DNA from: an uncultured Anaeromusa sp. | GTDB lineage: Bacteria > Bacillota > Negativicutes > Anaeromusales > Anaeromusaceae | Direction: 5' to 3' | NCBI RefSeq assembly: GCF_963668665.1 | Contig: NZ_OY764902.1 | Coordinates: 1,987,501 to 2,051,500, forward strand | DNA length: 64,000 nucleotides | Part shown: in pieces, positions 53,934 to 64,000 of the stretch | Layout: each line of letters starts with the position of its first letter | Numbering within the stretch: the first letter of the stretch is position 1 | The notes under the pieces: generated by a model | Database searches by the model: none | Told to the model about the DNA's origin: nothing | The model's input: only the letters and a program-made list of their open reading frames with translations | Position numbers and translations under genes: made by a program

Positions 53934-56393
53934 GTGAATATGAAATCTGACATTGAACAACAAAGCTCCAAAGAAATATTCCGCAAGAATTTTGTAACCC
54001 GTGTGCAGTCTTTATACGGGAAAAGTATTGACGAGGCCTTGCCAAGCGAAAAATATATGGCCTTGGGCATGGTGGTCCGGGATTACATTAGCTCGAACTG
54101 GATCCAGACAAATCAGCAATATTCGGATCGCGGCGAGAAGCAAGTTTACTATTTTTCTATTGAATTTCTTCTGGGACGTCTTATGGAGCTCAATCTTATC
54201 AATCTGGGCATTCGTGATGTGTGTGAAGCGGCCTTGAAGGAAGCGGGGACCGACCTTCAAGAATTGTTGGAAGTGGAACGGGACGCTGGCTTGGGAAACG
54301 GCGGCCTGGGGCGTTTGGCTGCCTGCTTTTTAGATTCGCTGGCGGCCATGGGTTTGCCGGGGCATGGCAATGGCATTCGCTACCGCTATGGTTTGTTTGA
54401 ACAAAAAATTGTCGACAACTATCAGGTAGAACTGCCGGATCATTGGCTTAAGGATCGCTATGTATGGGAATACCGCAAAGCGGACAAGGCGGTGACGGTG
54501 CGCTTTGGCGGCCGCATTGAAATGATCGAGCAAGACGGGCATATGCGGGTGGTGCATCAGGATGCTCAGGCTGTCTTGGCGGTTCCTTATGACGTGCCTG
54601 TTATCGGTTATGACAACAATACGGTTAACACCCTGCGTTTGTGGAACGCGGAGCCGCTGCAAAGCGAATTTGATTTGACCAGCTTTAACCGCGGCGACTA
54701 TCTGCAGGCGGTGCAATATCAGCAGCAGGTAGAGGCGATCTCCAAGATTTTGTATCCGGAGGATACCTTTTACGAGGGACGTCTTTTACGCTTAAAACAG
54801 CAGTACTTCTTTGTCTGTGCTGGTTTGCAGAGCATTCTGCGGCGGTTTAAGCGCAAGTATTTGGATCTGCATCTTTTGCCGGACAAGGTGGCGGTGCATA
54901 TTAATGATACGCATCCTGCCGTAGCCATTCCGGAACTGATGCGTCTTTTAATGGATGAAGAAGGCATGGGTTGGAATGAAGCCTGGGATATAACCATTCG
55001 TACGGTGTCTTATACTAACCATACGATTTTGCCGGAAGCCTTAGAAAGCTGGCCGGTGGATATGTTTGCAACGTTGCTGCCCAGGGTGTATCAGATTGTG
55101 GAGGAAATCAACCGCCGCTACTGTGCGCGCCTTTTAGACCGTTTTCCGAACGATGATGAAAAAATTAGGCGCATGGCGATTATTGCCGACGGCATGGTGC
55201 ATATGGCAAGATTGGCGGTGCTTGGCAGCTACAGCATCAACGGCGTGGCGGCCATTCATACAGATATATTAAAGCAACATCTTTTTCATGACTTTTGGAA
55301 GGAAACACCCCATAAGTTCAACAACAAGACGAACGGCATTACGCATCGTCGCTGGCTGCTTAAAGCCAATCCGCGTCTTTCTAACTTGCTTACGGAAACC
55401 ATCGGCGATTCGTGGATCTATCACCCTACGGATTTGGGGCGGCTGGCGCATAAACGGCATGACGCAGGGCTGCTGGCGGAACTGGACCGGGTGAAAAGGG
55501 CCAATAAGCTGGATTTGGCTGACTTTGTGAAACGCCAGTACGGCATATCCATTGATCCGGAGTCTATTTACGATGTGCACATTAAACGAATTCACGCCTA
55601 TAAACGGCAGACACTGAATATTCTTCATGTAATCCATCTTTATAACCAATTGCAGGAGAATCCGGATTTGGACATGGTGCCGCGGACCTTTTTCTTTGGC
55701 GGCAAGGCGGCGCCTAGCTACAATACGGCAAAACAAGTAATTAAGCTGATTAATGAAGTGGCGGACAAGGTCAACAGCGATCAGCGCATCGATGGCAAGC
55801 TGAAGATCGTATTTCTGGAAAATTATTCGGTTTCTTTGGGAGAAAAGGTGTTTCCGGCCGCCGATGTGAGCGAGCAAATTTCTACAGCTAGTAAGGAAGC
55901 GTCCGGTACCGGAAATATGAAGTTCATGATGAACGGGGCGGTCACCATCGGTACGTTGGACGGAGCCAATGTAGAAATCGCCGAGGAAGTAGGCGACGAA
56001 AATATTTTCATCTTTGGCTTGAAGGCGGAGGAAGTCTTTCAGTATTACGCCCAAGGAGGCTATAACGCCTGGGATATTTACAACAGCGACGCTCGAGTTC
56101 GACAAGTTATTGATCAGATTATGAGAGGCGTTTATGACGGCGGGGATTCGTACAAGCTGTTGATAGATTTGCTTTTGGGGCATAATGACCAGTTCTTTGT
56201 GCTGCGTGATTTTGACGCCTATGCGGCGGCGCAGCAGCGCCTGGATACTGCTTATCGCGACCGCGAGGGGTGGCTGCGTCGCAGTTTGATGAACATTGCC
56301 ATGTCCGGCGTGTTTTCCAGCGATCGCACCATTGATGAATACGCCAAAGCGATCTGGAAAATTCGTCCGGTGGAAATACTGCAAGGATCGTAG
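53934..56393 (+). CDS. glgP: Glycogen/starch phosphorylase
   Basis: An 819-aa PLP enzyme that releases glucose-1-phosphate from glycogen. Typical segments: LGNGGLGRLAACFLDS near residue 120, NDTHPAVAIPELMRLLMDE, IHAYKRQTLN, and the PLP lysine in EASGTGNMKFMMNG. Full family length. Start GTG 53934 behind GGGAGAG; ATG 53940 is the alternative. First gene of glgP-glgB-glgC-glgD-glgA-amylase, with short gaps or overlaps throughout, so synthesis and breakdown enzymes are made together. Confidence 0.97.
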   Translation: MNMKSDIEQQSSKEIFRKNFVTRVQSLYGKSIDEALPSEKYMALGMVVRDYISSNWIQTNQQYSDRGEKQVYYFSIEFLLGRLMELNLINLGIRDVCEAALKEAGTDLQELLEVERDAGLGNGGLGRLAACFLDSLAAMGLPGHGNGIRYRYGLFEQKIVDNYQVELPDHWLKDRYVWEYRKADKAVTVRFGGRIEMIEQDGHMRVVHQDAQAVLAVPYDVPVIGYDNNTVNTLRLWNAEPLQSEFDLTSFNRGDYLQAVQYQQQVEAISKILYPEDTFYEGRLLRLKQQYFFVCAGLQSILRRFKRKYLDLHLLPDKVAVHINDTHPAVAIPELMRLLMDEEGMGWNEAWDITIRTVSYTNHTILPEALESWPVDMFATLLPRVYQIVEEINRRYCARLLDRFPNDDEKIRRMAIIADGMVHMARLAVLGSYSINGVAAIHTDILKQHLFHDFWKETPHKFNNKTNGITHRRWLLKANPRLSNLLTETIGDSWIYHPTDLGRLAHKRHDAGLLAELDRVKRANKLDLADFVKRQYGISIDPESIYDVHIKRIHAYKRQTLNILHVIHLYNQLQENPDLDMVPRTFFFGGKAAPSYNTAKQVIKLINEVADKVNSDQRIDGKLKIVFLENYSVSLGEKVFPAADVSEQISTASKEASGTGNMKFMMNGAVTIGTLDGANVEIAEEVGDENIFIFGLKAEEVFQYYAQGGYNAWDIYNSDARVRQVIDQIMRGVYDGGDSYKLLIDLLLGHNDQFFVLRDFDAYAAAQQRLDTAYRDREGWLRRSLMNIAMSGVFSSDRTIDEYAKAIWKIRPVEILQGS

Positions 56394-56422
56394 CAAGAGC
56401 AGAATGGGAAAGGAGGGCGTGT

Positions 56423-58360
56423 ATGACACCTTCGCCTTTATCCAAAGACAATCTCTATCTATTCAATGAAGGAACGCAGTATCGCGCCTATAAAATGTTG
56501 GGAGCGCATTGCCTCAAACAAGACGGTGTGGATGGGGTGCGCTTTGCCTTATGGGCGCCGCATGCCAAATTGGTGCAGTTGGTAGGGGATTTCAACGCCT
56601 GGGAAGGCCAGCATCATGCGATGAAGTTCCATCCTCGCTCAGGAGTATGGCAGCTTTTTGTGCCGCAAGCTCGCGCGGGCATGGCTTATAAGTATGTTAT
56701 CCATGCCGCTAACGGCGAAGTGCTGGAAAAAAGCGACCCTTATGCCGTCCATGCGGAGACGCCGCCCAAGTCAGCTTCGGTGGTGTGGGAACTTGGCGGC
56801 TACGAATGGCAGGATGAACCTTGGCAAAAGCAGAAAAAACAGCACAATATTTATGAATCGCCAGTGCTCATTTATGAGGTTCACTTGGGTTCTTGGCGCC
56901 GCGCGCCGGAGGGGCGACCGCTGACGTACCGGGAACTGGCGGAGCAGCTGGTGCCGTATGCGGCGGAAATGGGCTATACTCATATCGAGCTGCTGCCGTT
57001 GGCGGAGCATCCCTTTGACGGCTCTTGGGGGTATCAGATTACCGGCTTCTTTGCGGTGACCAGCCGTTATGGAACGCCGCAGGACTTTATGTATTTTGTG
57101 GATTGCTGCCACCAGCAAGGACTTGGGGTCATCATGGACTGGGTGCCGGGGCATTTTTGCCGCGACGGCCATGGCTTACGGTGTTTTGACGGTACGCCTC
57201 TTTATGAGCACCCGGATCCGATGCAGGGTGAAAATGAAGGTTGGGGCACCTGCAATTTTGATTATGGACGACCAGAGGTCAAAAGCTTTTTGATTTCCAA
57301 CGCCCTTTTTTGGCTGGATGTCTATCATATCGACGGCCTGCGAGCGGATGCGGTAGCCAATATTTTGTACCTGGATTACGGGCGCAAGAAAGGGCAATGG
57401 CGGCCGAATCGCTACGGCGGCAACGGCAATCTCGAGGGCATGGCGCTTTTGAGGCAGACCAATGAAACGGTGTTTCGGGAGTATCCGCAGACCCTGATGA
57501 TGGCCGAGGAATCGACCTCTTGGCCCATGGTTTCCTGGCCTACGGATTGCGGCGGTCTGGGGTTCAACTTTAAATGGAATATGGGCTGGATGAATGACAT
57601 GCTCCGTTATATGGAGCTGGATCCGATTCATCGCAAATGGTACCATAATTTACTGACGTTTTCCTTGATGTACGCTTTTACGGAGAATTTCGTACTGCCT
57701 TTGTCTCATGACGAGGTGGTGCACGGGAAAAAGTCGCTCTTAAATAAAATGCCTGGCGATTATTGGCAAAAATTCGCTAATCTTCGTGCCTTCTATGCGT
57801 ATTGGCTGGCGCATCCCGGGAAGAAGCTGCTTTTTATGGGCTGCGAGTTTGGCCAGTTTATCGAGTGGAAGCATGACGACAGTCTAGACTGGCATTTGCT
57901 CGATTATCCTCAGCATCAGGCGGTGCATCACTGCGTACGGGAATTGAACCGCTTTTATCGTCAACACGCTGCTTTTTGGGAAAATGACGATGATTGGGAC
58001 GGCTTTTCTTGGCTGGACTGCCAGGATTACGAACACAGCGTAATTTCGTTTTTGCGGCGGGATCGTCAAGGGGGAACGGTTCTCGTGGTTTGCAATTTTA
58101 CCCCGGTGGTGCACGAAGGCTATCGCATCGGCGTTCCTGCGCCGGGAGAATACCACGAAGTATTCAATACCGATGCAGAATGTTTCGGAGGCTCCGGCCA
58201 AGGCAACGGCGTATTGCGCTCGGAACCGATACCCTGGCATAGCCAGGAGTGTTCATTGGCATTGCGCCTACCGCCTTTGGCGACAGTATATTTACGGCTC
58301 CATACAGTTAAAGAAGAGCAAGAAACGACCGAGGATACGAGGGGGAATGGCTATGTCTAG
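56423..58360 (+). CDS. glgB: 1,4-alpha-glucan branching enzyme
   Basis: A 645-aa GH13 enzyme that forms alpha-1,6 branches in glycogen. An N-terminal CBM48 domain (about 20-130, [20 protein letters not shown]) precedes the barrel. Catalytic residues: nucleophile aspartate in [10 protein letters not shown], acid glutamate in MMAEESTSW, and aspartate in [11 protein letters not shown]-terminal all-beta domain to the end. Its last codons overlap the glgC start. Ribosome site AAAGGAGG. Confidence 0.97.
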   Translation: MTPSPLSKDNLYLFNEGTQYRAYKMLGAHCLKQDGVDGVRFALWAPHAKLVQLVGDFNAWEGQHHAMKFHPRSGVWQLFVPQARAGMAYKYVIHAANGEVLEKSDPYAVHAETPPKSASVVWELGGYEWQDEPWQKQKKQHNIYESPVLIYEVHLGSWRRAPEGRPLTYRELAEQLVPYAAEMGYTHIELLPLAEHPFDGSWGYQITGFFAVTSRYGTPQDFMYFVDCCHQQGLGVIMDWVPGHFCRDGHGLRCFDGTPLYEHPDPMQGENEGWGTCNFDYGRPEVKSFLISNALFWLDVYHIDGLRADAVANILYLDYGRKKGQWRPNRYGGNGNLEGMALLRQTNETVFREYPQTLMMAEESTSWPMVSWPTDCGGLGFNFKWNMGWMNDMLRYMELDPIHRKWYHNLLTFSLMYAFTENFVLPLSHDEVVHGKKSLLNKMPGDYWQKFANLRAFYAYWLAHPGKKLLFMGCEFGQFIEWKHDDSLDWHLLDYPQHQAVHHCVRELNRFYRQHAAFWENDDDWDGFSWLDCQDYEHSVISFLRRDRQGGTVLVVCNFTPVVHEGYRIGVPAPGEYHEVFNTDAECFGGSGQGNGVLRSEPIPWHSQECSLALRLPPLATVYLRLHTVKEEQETTEDTRGNGYV

Positions 58361-59573
58361 AAGAGAGTGTGTCGCCATGCTCCTGGCAGGGGGCCAGGGC
58401 ACGCGTCTGGGAAATTTGACGAAGCAGATTGCCAAACCAGCAGTACCCTTTGGAGGGAAATATCGGATCATCGATTTCACTCTTAGTAATTGCCATAATT
58501 CCGGTATTGATACGGTGGGCGTGTTGACGCAGTACAAGCCGTTGGCGCTCAATGCTTATATCGGTATTGGCAGCGATTGGGACTTGGACCGGCGCGATGG
58601 AGGCGTCTTCGTTTTGCCGCCTTATATGAGCGAAGAAGGCGGCCAATGGTACAAAGGAACCGCAGACGCCATTTATCAGAATTTAAACTTTTTGGAGCAG
58701 ATGAATCCAGAGTATGTGCTGATCCTATCGGGCGACCATATTTATAAGATGAACTATGCGAAAATGCTGGCCTTTCATAAAGAGGAGCAGGCGGATGTGA
58801 CCATTGCGGTAATTCCGGTTCCTTGGGAAGATGCTAGTCGCTTTGGCATTATGTCGACCGATGAAAACGCTCGTATTGTTGAATTTGCAGAAAAGCCTAA
58901 GGAACCGAAAAGTAATTTGGCTTCCATGGGTATCTATATTTTCTCGTGGGCGGTCTTGCGGCGCTATTTGCAAGAAGATGCGGAACTGGCTGACTCGTGC
59001 CATGATTTCGGCAAAAACGTCATTCCGGCTATGCTTAAAGGACGCAAGCGCTTGATGGCGTATGCCTTTGAAGGGTATTGGAAAGACGTTGGTACAGTGG
59101 AAAGCTATTGGCAGGCGAATATGGATTTGCTGGAGGAAAAGCCATCGTTGGATTTGTTTGACACCGATTGGCGCATTTACTCGGTCAATCCGGCGCGACC
59201 GCCGCACTATCTGGGACCGAACGCCAAGGTGAAGCGTTCTTGCATTAACGAAAGCTGCCAGATTTTTGGCGAAGTGGAGCATTCGGTGGTTTTCCCCAAT
59301 GTAGTAATCGAGAAAGGCGCCATAGTACGAGATTCCATTCTCATGCCTGGCGTGTATATTGGCGCTGGGTGTCGCGTGGAAAAAGCCGTAGTTGGCCGTC
59401 AGGTTCGCTTGGGGGACAATTGCCGCATTGGCACCCCTGTGAATGCGAAAGGGCGGCGGGATATCGTCGTTATTGCGGAGAAGCTCAAGTTGCCGGCGGA
59501 AACCGTAGTCGATAAGACGCTGTCTTGCTATACGGAACTGGCTTGCGCGTTGGCCGGAAGGGAGGGGAAATAA
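58353..59573 (+). CDS. glgC: Glucose-1-phosphate adenylyltransferase, catalytic subunit
   Basis: A 406-aa enzyme that makes ADP-glucose, the committed step of glycogen synthesis. The N-terminal nucleotide site reads [16 protein letters not shown], then [15 protein letters not shown] and [12 protein letters not shown]; the C-terminal left-handed beta helix carries [12 protein letters not shown]. The start at 58353 is preferred over 58347 because GAGGGGG touches the latter. It overlaps the end of glgB by 8 bp. With the GlgD protein it should form the hetero-oligomer known from Bacillus. Confidence 0.95.
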   Translation: MSRRECVAMLLAGGQGTRLGNLTKQIAKPAVPFGGKYRIIDFTLSNCHNSGIDTVGVLTQYKPLALNAYIGIGSDWDLDRRDGGVFVLPPYMSEEGGQWYKGTADAIYQNLNFLEQMNPEYVLILSGDHIYKMNYAKMLAFHKEEQADVTIAVIPVPWEDASRFGIMSTDENARIVEFAEKPKEPKSNLASMGIYIFSWAVLRRYLQEDAELADSCHDFGKNVIPAMLKGRKRLMAYAFEGYWKDVGTVESYWQANMDLLEEKPSLDLFDTDWRIYSVNPARPPHYLGPNAKVKRSCINESCQIFGEVEHSVVFPNVVIEKGAIVRDSILMPGVYIGAGCRVEKAVVGRQVRLGDNCRIGTPVNAKGRRDIVVIAEKLKLPAETVVDKTLSCYTELACALAGREGK

Positions 59574-60691
59574 TGGACTTGATGGCAATCATCAATCTGA
59601 ATGAGATGGATGACTTGGTCAGTGAGCTGACCCACAACCGACCGTTAGGAGCCATTCCCTTCGCCGGGCGGTATCGGTTGATTGATTTTGCTCTTTCCAA
59701 TATAGTGAATTCCGGTGTCGGCAATGTAGGGGTGCTGTTGGGACATAAATACCGCTCCGTAGTGGATCATCTTCGTTCCGGCAAGGAGTGGGATTTAGCC
59801 CGTAAACGGGAGGGACTGGCTCTTTTGCCGCCAGCCTATGCTACGTATCCACGTTATATGGCGTATCGAGGGGATGTGGAAAATTTCCACGCCAACCTGG
59901 AATATTTGCGCTTTAGCCGGCAGAAATATGTAGTTATCGCCGGGTCGGAGGCGGTTTGCAATATTGATTTCCGCCCTGTATTGGAATATCACCAAAGCTG
60001 TCATGCGGATGTAACTGTGGTGTATAGTAAGCGCAACTGCAAGGATCATGATTGCAACGGGGCGCTAATGCTGGAGATGGATCATTGCGGTCGCATCTGG
60101 GACATGCATGTATCCGGCGGTGCGGCTTCGGAAGAGCGTATGGCTTTAGGCATGTTTTTGCTGGAGCGGGAGCTGTTGATCGAATTGATTGAGGCGACTT
60201 CGTCGCGAGGCGGCTATGATTTTGTTAAACACTGCCTGATCAGCAATCTCAACGAGCTGGATATGTTCGGCTGGATGTATGACGGCTATGTGGCTCGGGT
60301 CAATTCGGTTTCCACCTATTTTCAGCATTCCATGGAGCTGTTGAAGCCGCCCATTTGGCAGGATTTGTTTGGACGCTGCGGCAATATTTACACCAAGGTC
60401 AAAGACGAGCCGCCGGCTCAGTATACGGAAGCCGCCCAGGTTACCAACTCTATGGTTGCTAACGGCTGCTATATTGACGGCGTTGTGGAGAACTCCATTC
60501 TTTTCCGTGGCGTTTCCGTAGCCAAAGGCGCGGTTGTGCGCAATAGCATTGTTATGCAAAAAGGCGTAATTGGCGAGAATTCTCGTCTTGATTATGTAGT
60601 GTGTGACAAAAATGTAAATGTTTCTGCAGGGAAAACGCTCAAGGGAGAAGAAAATCATCCTGTTGTCATTCGCAAGGGAAGGAAGGTGTAA
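59573..60691 (+). CDS. glgD: GlgD, regulatory subunit of ADP-glucose pyrophosphorylase
   Basis: A 372-aa GlgC paralogue. The catalytic glycine-rich loop GGQGTRL is missing: the N-terminus reads DLMAIINLNEMDDLVSELT, as in GlgD, and the later catalytic-site residues are changed (AGSEAVCNIDF in place of SGDHIYKM). The rest keeps the fold (PFAGRYRLIDFALSN, C-terminal beta helix). It increases the activity of GlgC in the species studied. TAATG overlap with glgC. Confidence 0.93.
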   Translation: MDLMAIINLNEMDDLVSELTHNRPLGAIPFAGRYRLIDFALSNIVNSGVGNVGVLLGHKYRSVVDHLRSGKEWDLARKREGLALLPPAYATYPRYMAYRGDVENFHANLEYLRFSRQKYVVIAGSEAVCNIDFRPVLEYHQSCHADVTVVYSKRNCKDHDCNGALMLEMDHCGRIWDMHVSGGAASEERMALGMFLLERELLIELIEATSSRGGYDFVKHCLISNLNELDMFGWMYDGYVARVNSVSTYFQHSMELLKPPIWQDLFGRCGNIYTKVKDEPPAQYTEAAQVTNSMVANGCYIDGVVENSILFRGVSVAKGAVVRNSIVMQKGVIGENSRLDYVVCDKNVNVSAGKTLKGEENHPVVIRKGRKV

Positions 60692-60694
60692 ACG

Positions 60695-62128
60695 ATGATG
60701 AAAGTGCTTTGCGTTGCCTCTGAGGCGGTTCCGTTTATCAAAACAGGGGGCTTGGCGGATGTTATTGGTTCGCTGCCCCAGGAACTGCACAAACATAAGG
60801 TGGATGTGCGGGTGGTGCTGCCTTTATATGAGGATATTCCGCAAGAGTTTGTTTCGCAGATGGAATTGGTGGCGGAGCTGAGCGTGCCGGTGTCCTGGCG
60901 ACAGCAGTATTGCGGCGTGAAGAAACTAGTATATCAAGGCGTTACCTTCTATTTTTTAGATAATGAGTATTATTTCAAACGCCCGGGGCTTTATGGGTAT
61001 TTTGACGATGCAGAGCGCTTTGCTTGGTTTGCGCGGGCGGTGCTGGAAATGCTGCCTGTTTTAGATTTTCAGCCGGATGTGCTGCATTGTCACGACTGGC
61101 ATGCAGCACTGGCGGTGGTGTACCTGCGCAGTCTGTATCGGGATGAGGCTTTTTATCAAGGCATGAAGACGCTCTTCACCATTCATAACCTGCGTTATCA
61201 AGGCGTTTTCGGTCGCGAAATTCTTGGCGATATCTTGGGCTTGGGCGAGGATGTCTATGACGAAGCTTTGGAATTCAATCAAGCCGTCAATTTGATGAAA
61301 GGCGCTCTTGTTTATGCGGACCGCATTTCCACGGTCAGCTGCAGCTATGCCGAGGAAATTCAGCAGGCTTATTACGGCGAAGGGCTGGACGGATTGCTGC
61401 GGCAACGCCAGGAGAATTTGGAAGGGATTGTGAATGGGATTGACTATGCCAGCTACGATCCGCAGAAAGACGCCCATGTGTTTGTAAATTACGATGCAGA
61501 CCATCTGCTGGCAAGACGCGAAAACAAAGCACGTTTGCAGGATCGGCTGGGTCTGCCTGTACGGCGGGATGTGCCTCTTGTCGCGATTGTATCTCGGCTG
61601 GTAGCTCCTAAAGGCTTGGATCTAATTGGACATATTCTAGGAGAATTGGTTGCTGGCGAAGACTTGCAAGTAGTGGTGTTGGGAACCGGCGATGCGCAGT
61701 ACGAAAAAATGTTCCAGCAAATGGCCTGGGATCATCCGAATAAAGTGTCTGTGAACATTTTCTTTGACGAGACCTTGGCTAGGCAGATTTATGCTGCGGC
61801 GGACCTGTTTTTGATGCCGTCTCAGTTTGAGCCTTGCGGCATTGGGCAGATGATCGCCTTGCGCTACGGCGCCATTCCGATCGCCCGCGAAACAGGGGGA
61901 CTGAAGGATACCGTGTTTTCCTTTAATAAATACACCGGGAGAGGGAATGGCTTTACCTTTGCCAATTACAACGCTCATGACATGCTGTATACGATCAAGC
62001 GGGCGTTGAACTATTTTTACGACAAGCCTGTTTGGGAAAAAATTGTGCGTAATGCTATGAACTGCGATTATAGCTGGGGCGCATCGGCTAAAAAATACGT
62101 GGAAGTGTATCGCAACTTGCTGCGGTAG
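60695..62128 (+). CDS. glgA: Glycogen synthase (ADP-glucose)
   Basis: A 477-aa GT5 glycosyltransferase that extends glycogen from ADP-glucose. The N-terminal KTGGLADVIGSLP binds ADP-glucose; HCHDWHAAL and the C-terminal EPCGIGQMIALRYG with the retaining glutamate are in place. It starts 3 bp after glgD; ATG 60698 is an equally possible start. Ribosome site AAGGAAGG. Last synthesis gene; the amylase gene follows after a repeat-like hairpin. Confidence 0.96.
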   Translation: MMKVLCVASEAVPFIKTGGLADVIGSLPQELHKHKVDVRVVLPLYEDIPQEFVSQMELVAELSVPVSWRQQYCGVKKLVYQGVTFYFLDNEYYFKRPGLYGYFDDAERFAWFARAVLEMLPVLDFQPDVLHCHDWHAALAVVYLRSLYRDEAFYQGMKTLFTIHNLRYQGVFGREILGDILGLGEDVYDEALEFNQAVNLMKGALVYADRISTVSCSYAEEIQQAYYGEGLDGLLRQRQENLEGIVNGIDYASYDPQKDAHVFVNYDADHLLARRENKARLQDRLGLPVRRDVPLVAIVSRLVAPKGLDLIGHILGELVAGEDLQVVVLGTGDAQYEKMFQQMAWDHPNKVSVNIFFDETLARQIYAAADLFLMPSQFEPCGIGQMIALRYGAIPIARETGGLKDTVFSFNKYTGRGNGFTFANYNAHDMLYTIKRALNYFYDKPVWEKIVRNAMNCDYSWGASAKKYVEVYRNLLR

Positions 62129-62161
62129 AGCTACTGTAAAGAAGTATATGCGATTTAGCAG

Positions 62162-62245
62162 GGAACCACTGATTTCGGAAACACTCCGTCCGGCGCAGCA
62201 TGCTGTGGCCGCCTTGGCGAGAGAGTTGCTAGAATCAGTGGTTCC
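62162..62245. repeat. 84-bp element with 13-bp perfect inverted ends
   Basis: GGAACCACTGATT (62162-62174) is repeated in reverse at 62233-62245; the 58 bp between hold the palindrome CAGCATGCTG and a GGC/GCC pair. TTAAAAA follows. It could be a long terminator or a small miniature-transposon-like repeat. Confidence 0.5.
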
Positions 62246-62278
62246 TTAAAAATAAGCGGGAGAAACGAGGCTGAGATC

Positions 62279-64000
62279 ATGGCTGGTAATGAACAAACTG
62301 CAGCCGCTTGGATGTATCATCATAGCTGGCGAAGCGAATTTCGCCAGCCTTTTGGCGCTGTTTGCTGCGGCGCCAAAGTACGTCTGGCTTTTCAGACGCC
62401 GCCGGCGGAAACGCTGCGCAAAGTCACCCTGCGGTTGTGGCTGCAAGGGCAGGGGGAACGGTTGGTACCGCTGGAGGATGTCGGCGCAGGCTGCTGGCAG
62501 GTGGAATACGAAACGCCGGCGGAACCGGGCTGGCTTTGGTATCATTTTATTGCCGAGGAAATGAATGGAACAGTTTGGTATTATGGCGCCAGTGAAGACG
62601 GTCTGGGCGGGCTTGGTTATCGTCGTTCGCAGGCAGGGCCTCGTTCTTGGCAGATTACGGTGCATCAGCAGCAAGTGGCCCCGTCTTGGTTGACTGACGG
62701 CGTCATCTATCAAATTTTCCCGGATCGTTTCTGCAACGGCCATGAACAAGGCGAGATCCGCGGCGCGCAGCCGGGAAGCCTTTTGCACGCTCATTGGGAG
62801 GATGTGCCGTTTTATGTGCGGGATGTGGATACAGGCCATATGGTAGCGTATGATTTCTTTGGGGGCAATTTGGAAGGTATTTGCAGCAAATTGTCCTATT
62901 TGGCGGATTTGGGAGTGACCATTCTCTACCTGAATCCGGTCTTTTTATCGGCAAGCAATCACCGTTATGACGTGGCGGACTATCATCAAATTGATCCGAT
63001 GTTAGGAGAAACGAAGGATTTGGTACGGCTCTGCAAGCAGGCGAAAGCCTTAGGCATGCACGTGATTCTGGACGGCGTATTTAGCCACACCGGCAGTGAT
63101 AGCGTATATTTTAACAAGGAAGGGCGTTTTCCCGGCGTCGGCGCTTATCAGTCCAAGGAATCTCCGTACTATCCCTGGTATCGCTTCAAAGACTATCCGG
63201 AAGAGTATGAAGCTTGGTGGGGCATCGGTACAATGCCTAATGTGGACGAGGTTAACGAAAGCTATCTGGATTTTATTATCCGCGGTGACGACAGCGTTTT
63301 GCGGCATTGGCTGCGCTGCGGCGTCAAAGGCTGGCGGCTGGATGTGGTGGATGAATTGCCAGACGCTTTTTTGGAAGAGTTTTATCGGGTGCTAAAGGAA
63401 GAAGACCCGGAGGCGGTTCTGATCGGCGAAGTGTGGGAGGATGCCTCGCGCAAGGAGAGCTATGGGCAAATGCGCCGATATTTGCTGGGGGACGAACTGG
63501 ATTCCACCATGAACTATCCTTTTCGCAAAGTCTTGCTGGAGTTCTTCTTGGGGCGGGCGACGGCAGATCGCACGTTGAATGTGTTGCGTTCCTTGCAGGA
63601 AAACTATCCGACGCCCCATTTTTATGGCGCTATGAACTTAGTCGGCAGTCACGATGTGCCGCGTATTTTGACGGAATTGGGCGAAGCCCCGCCTGGAGAG
63701 TCGCTGAGTGAAAAAGAGCGAGCTTTTTATCGCTTGCCTGAAGAACAGCGCCTTTTGGCATTGCAGCGCTATCGCATTTTAGTCTTGTGGCAGATGACTT
63801 TTCCGGGCGTGCCCAGCGTCTATTACGGCGATGAGGCGGGCGTGGAAGGGTATCGCGATCCTTTCAACCGGGGGACTTTTCCCTGGGGTCGTGAGGATGA
63901 GGAATTACTGGCTTGGCATCGCGCCTTGATTCATCTGCGTCAGAGCCATGCTGCGCTGCGTCGCGGTTTTTGGCTGCCTTTAGAATGCGGCCAAGAGGAT
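62279..64000 (+). CDS. GH13 alpha-glycosidase (neopullulanase/cyclomaltodextrinase type), 3' end cut by the window
   Basis: 574 codons to the window edge, no stop reached. An N-terminal domain of about 135 residues with CBM34-like position precedes the barrel (VIYQIFPDRFCNG). Catalytic residues: nucleophile Asp355 in GWRLDVVDE, acid Glu384 in IGEVWEDA, and Asp459 in VGSHDVPRI. No signal peptide, so it works in the cytoplasm, probably on glycogen-derived or imported maltodextrins. ATG 62279 with a weak GAGG ribosome site. It follows glgA by 150 bp and may be part of the glycogen operon. Confidence 0.88.
   Translation, partial: MAGNEQTAAAWMYHHSWRSEFRQPFGAVCCGAKVRLAFQTPPAETLRKVTLRLWLQGQGERLVPLEDVGAGCWQVEYETPAEPGWLWYHFIAEEMNGTVWYYGASEDGLGGLGYRRSQAGPRSWQITVHQQQVAPSWLTDGVIYQIFPDRFCNGHEQGEIRGAQPGSLLHAHWEDVPFYVRDVDTGHMVAYDFFGGNLEGICSKLSYLADLGVTILYLNPVFLSASNHRYDVADYHQIDPMLGETKDLVRLCKQAKALGMHVILDGVFSHTGSDSVYFNKEGRFPGVGAYQSKESPYYPWYRFKDYPEEYEAWWGIGTMPNVDEVNESYLDFIIRGDDSVLRHWLRCGVKGWRLDVVDELPDAFLEEFYRVLKEEDPEAVLIGEVWEDASRKESYGQMRRYLLGDELDSTMNYPFRKVLLEFFLGRATADRTLNVLRSLQENYPTPHFYGAMNLVGSHDVPRILTELGEAPPGESLSEKERAFYRLPEEQRLLALQRYRILVLWQMTFPGVPSVYYGDEAGVEGYRDPFNRGTFPWGREDEELLAWHRALIHLRQSHAALRRGFWLPLECGQED

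Noticed and set aside
55269..56429. Long open frame (386 codons) on the minus strand
   Set aside because: It lies wholly opposite glgP, whose product is a complete, well-recognised phosphorylase; the frame has no recognisable protein and comes from codon bias.
58725..59588. Long open frame (287 codons) on the minus strand
   Set aside because: Opposite the intact glgC gene; no family resemblance and no ribosome site.
1..64000. CRISPR array or prophage
   Set aside because: No regularly spaced identical repeats of CRISPR type and no phage structural, integrase or transposase gene were seen.

Overview
The window looks like the chromosome of an anaerobic, motile bacterium of the Firmicutes, most likely the Negativicutes (Sporomusa/Pelosinus/Anaeromusa type). 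The grounds are strong AGGAGG ribosome sites with frequent GTG and TTG starts, a quinone-linked anaerobic glycerol-3-phosphate dehydrogenase (GlpABC), a DcuC carrier, a GlpP antiterminator, a CcpN/PDRP/PPDK set and a glgBCDA cluster with GlgD. The taxonomic call is inference from gene content; no rRNA or tRNA was seen.

Layout. 1-5.2 kb: a D-amino-acid operon (D-serine dehydratase, RidA, D-aminoacylase, MFS carrier) behind a promoter and palindromic operator. 5.5-7.6 kb: two secreted hydrolases (alpha/beta hydrolase, C59 choloylglycine-hydrolase type). 7.7-16.7 kb: an operon with a terminator-bearing leader that joins glpA, a RuBisCO-like protein, a glycerol-kinase relative with an altered pocket, glpB, glpC, a HAD phosphatase and the antiterminator glpP. 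17.5-22.1 kb: GntR regulator, DcuC-type carrier, DUF1847 protein, MalY-type C-S lyase and a second RidA, followed by a 66-bp broken copy of the 3' end of the C59 gene. 22.2-31.1 kb: a Nif11-leader RiPP cluster with two precursors, a radical SAM/SPASM enzyme and a complete NHLM-type export system.

31.8-46 kb is a sensory and signalling region: four chemoreceptors (two behind near-identical promoters), an XRE-cupin regulator, a multi-PAS PucR-type regulator, a PAS...EAL gene with its middle deleted, a small HTH-like protein and an acyltransferase. 46-48 kb holds palindromic repeats, a secreted protein, an ankyrin lipoprotein and, on the minus strand, a probable structured small RNA of about 320 nt with its own promoter, terminator and three tandem 19-nt repeats. 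48.4-52.5 kb (minus strand) is ccpN, the PPDK regulatory protein gene and ppdK, controlling pyruvate/PEP interconversion. 52.9-64 kb is an M48 protease and then the glycogen operon glgP-glgB-glgC-glgD-glgA plus a GH13 amylase cut by the window edge.

How the parts fit: two separate operons each join an enzyme that makes 2-aminoacrylate (D-serine dehydratase; MalY-type lyase) to its own RidA. Carbon is managed by the CcpN/PDRP/PPDK switch and stored through glycogen. The two least-described parts are the RuBisCO-like/GlpABC/kinase operon, which looks like a polyol-phosphate pathway rather than plain glycerol use, and the Nif11 RiPP cluster, whose two cores share an exact C-X11-C layout.
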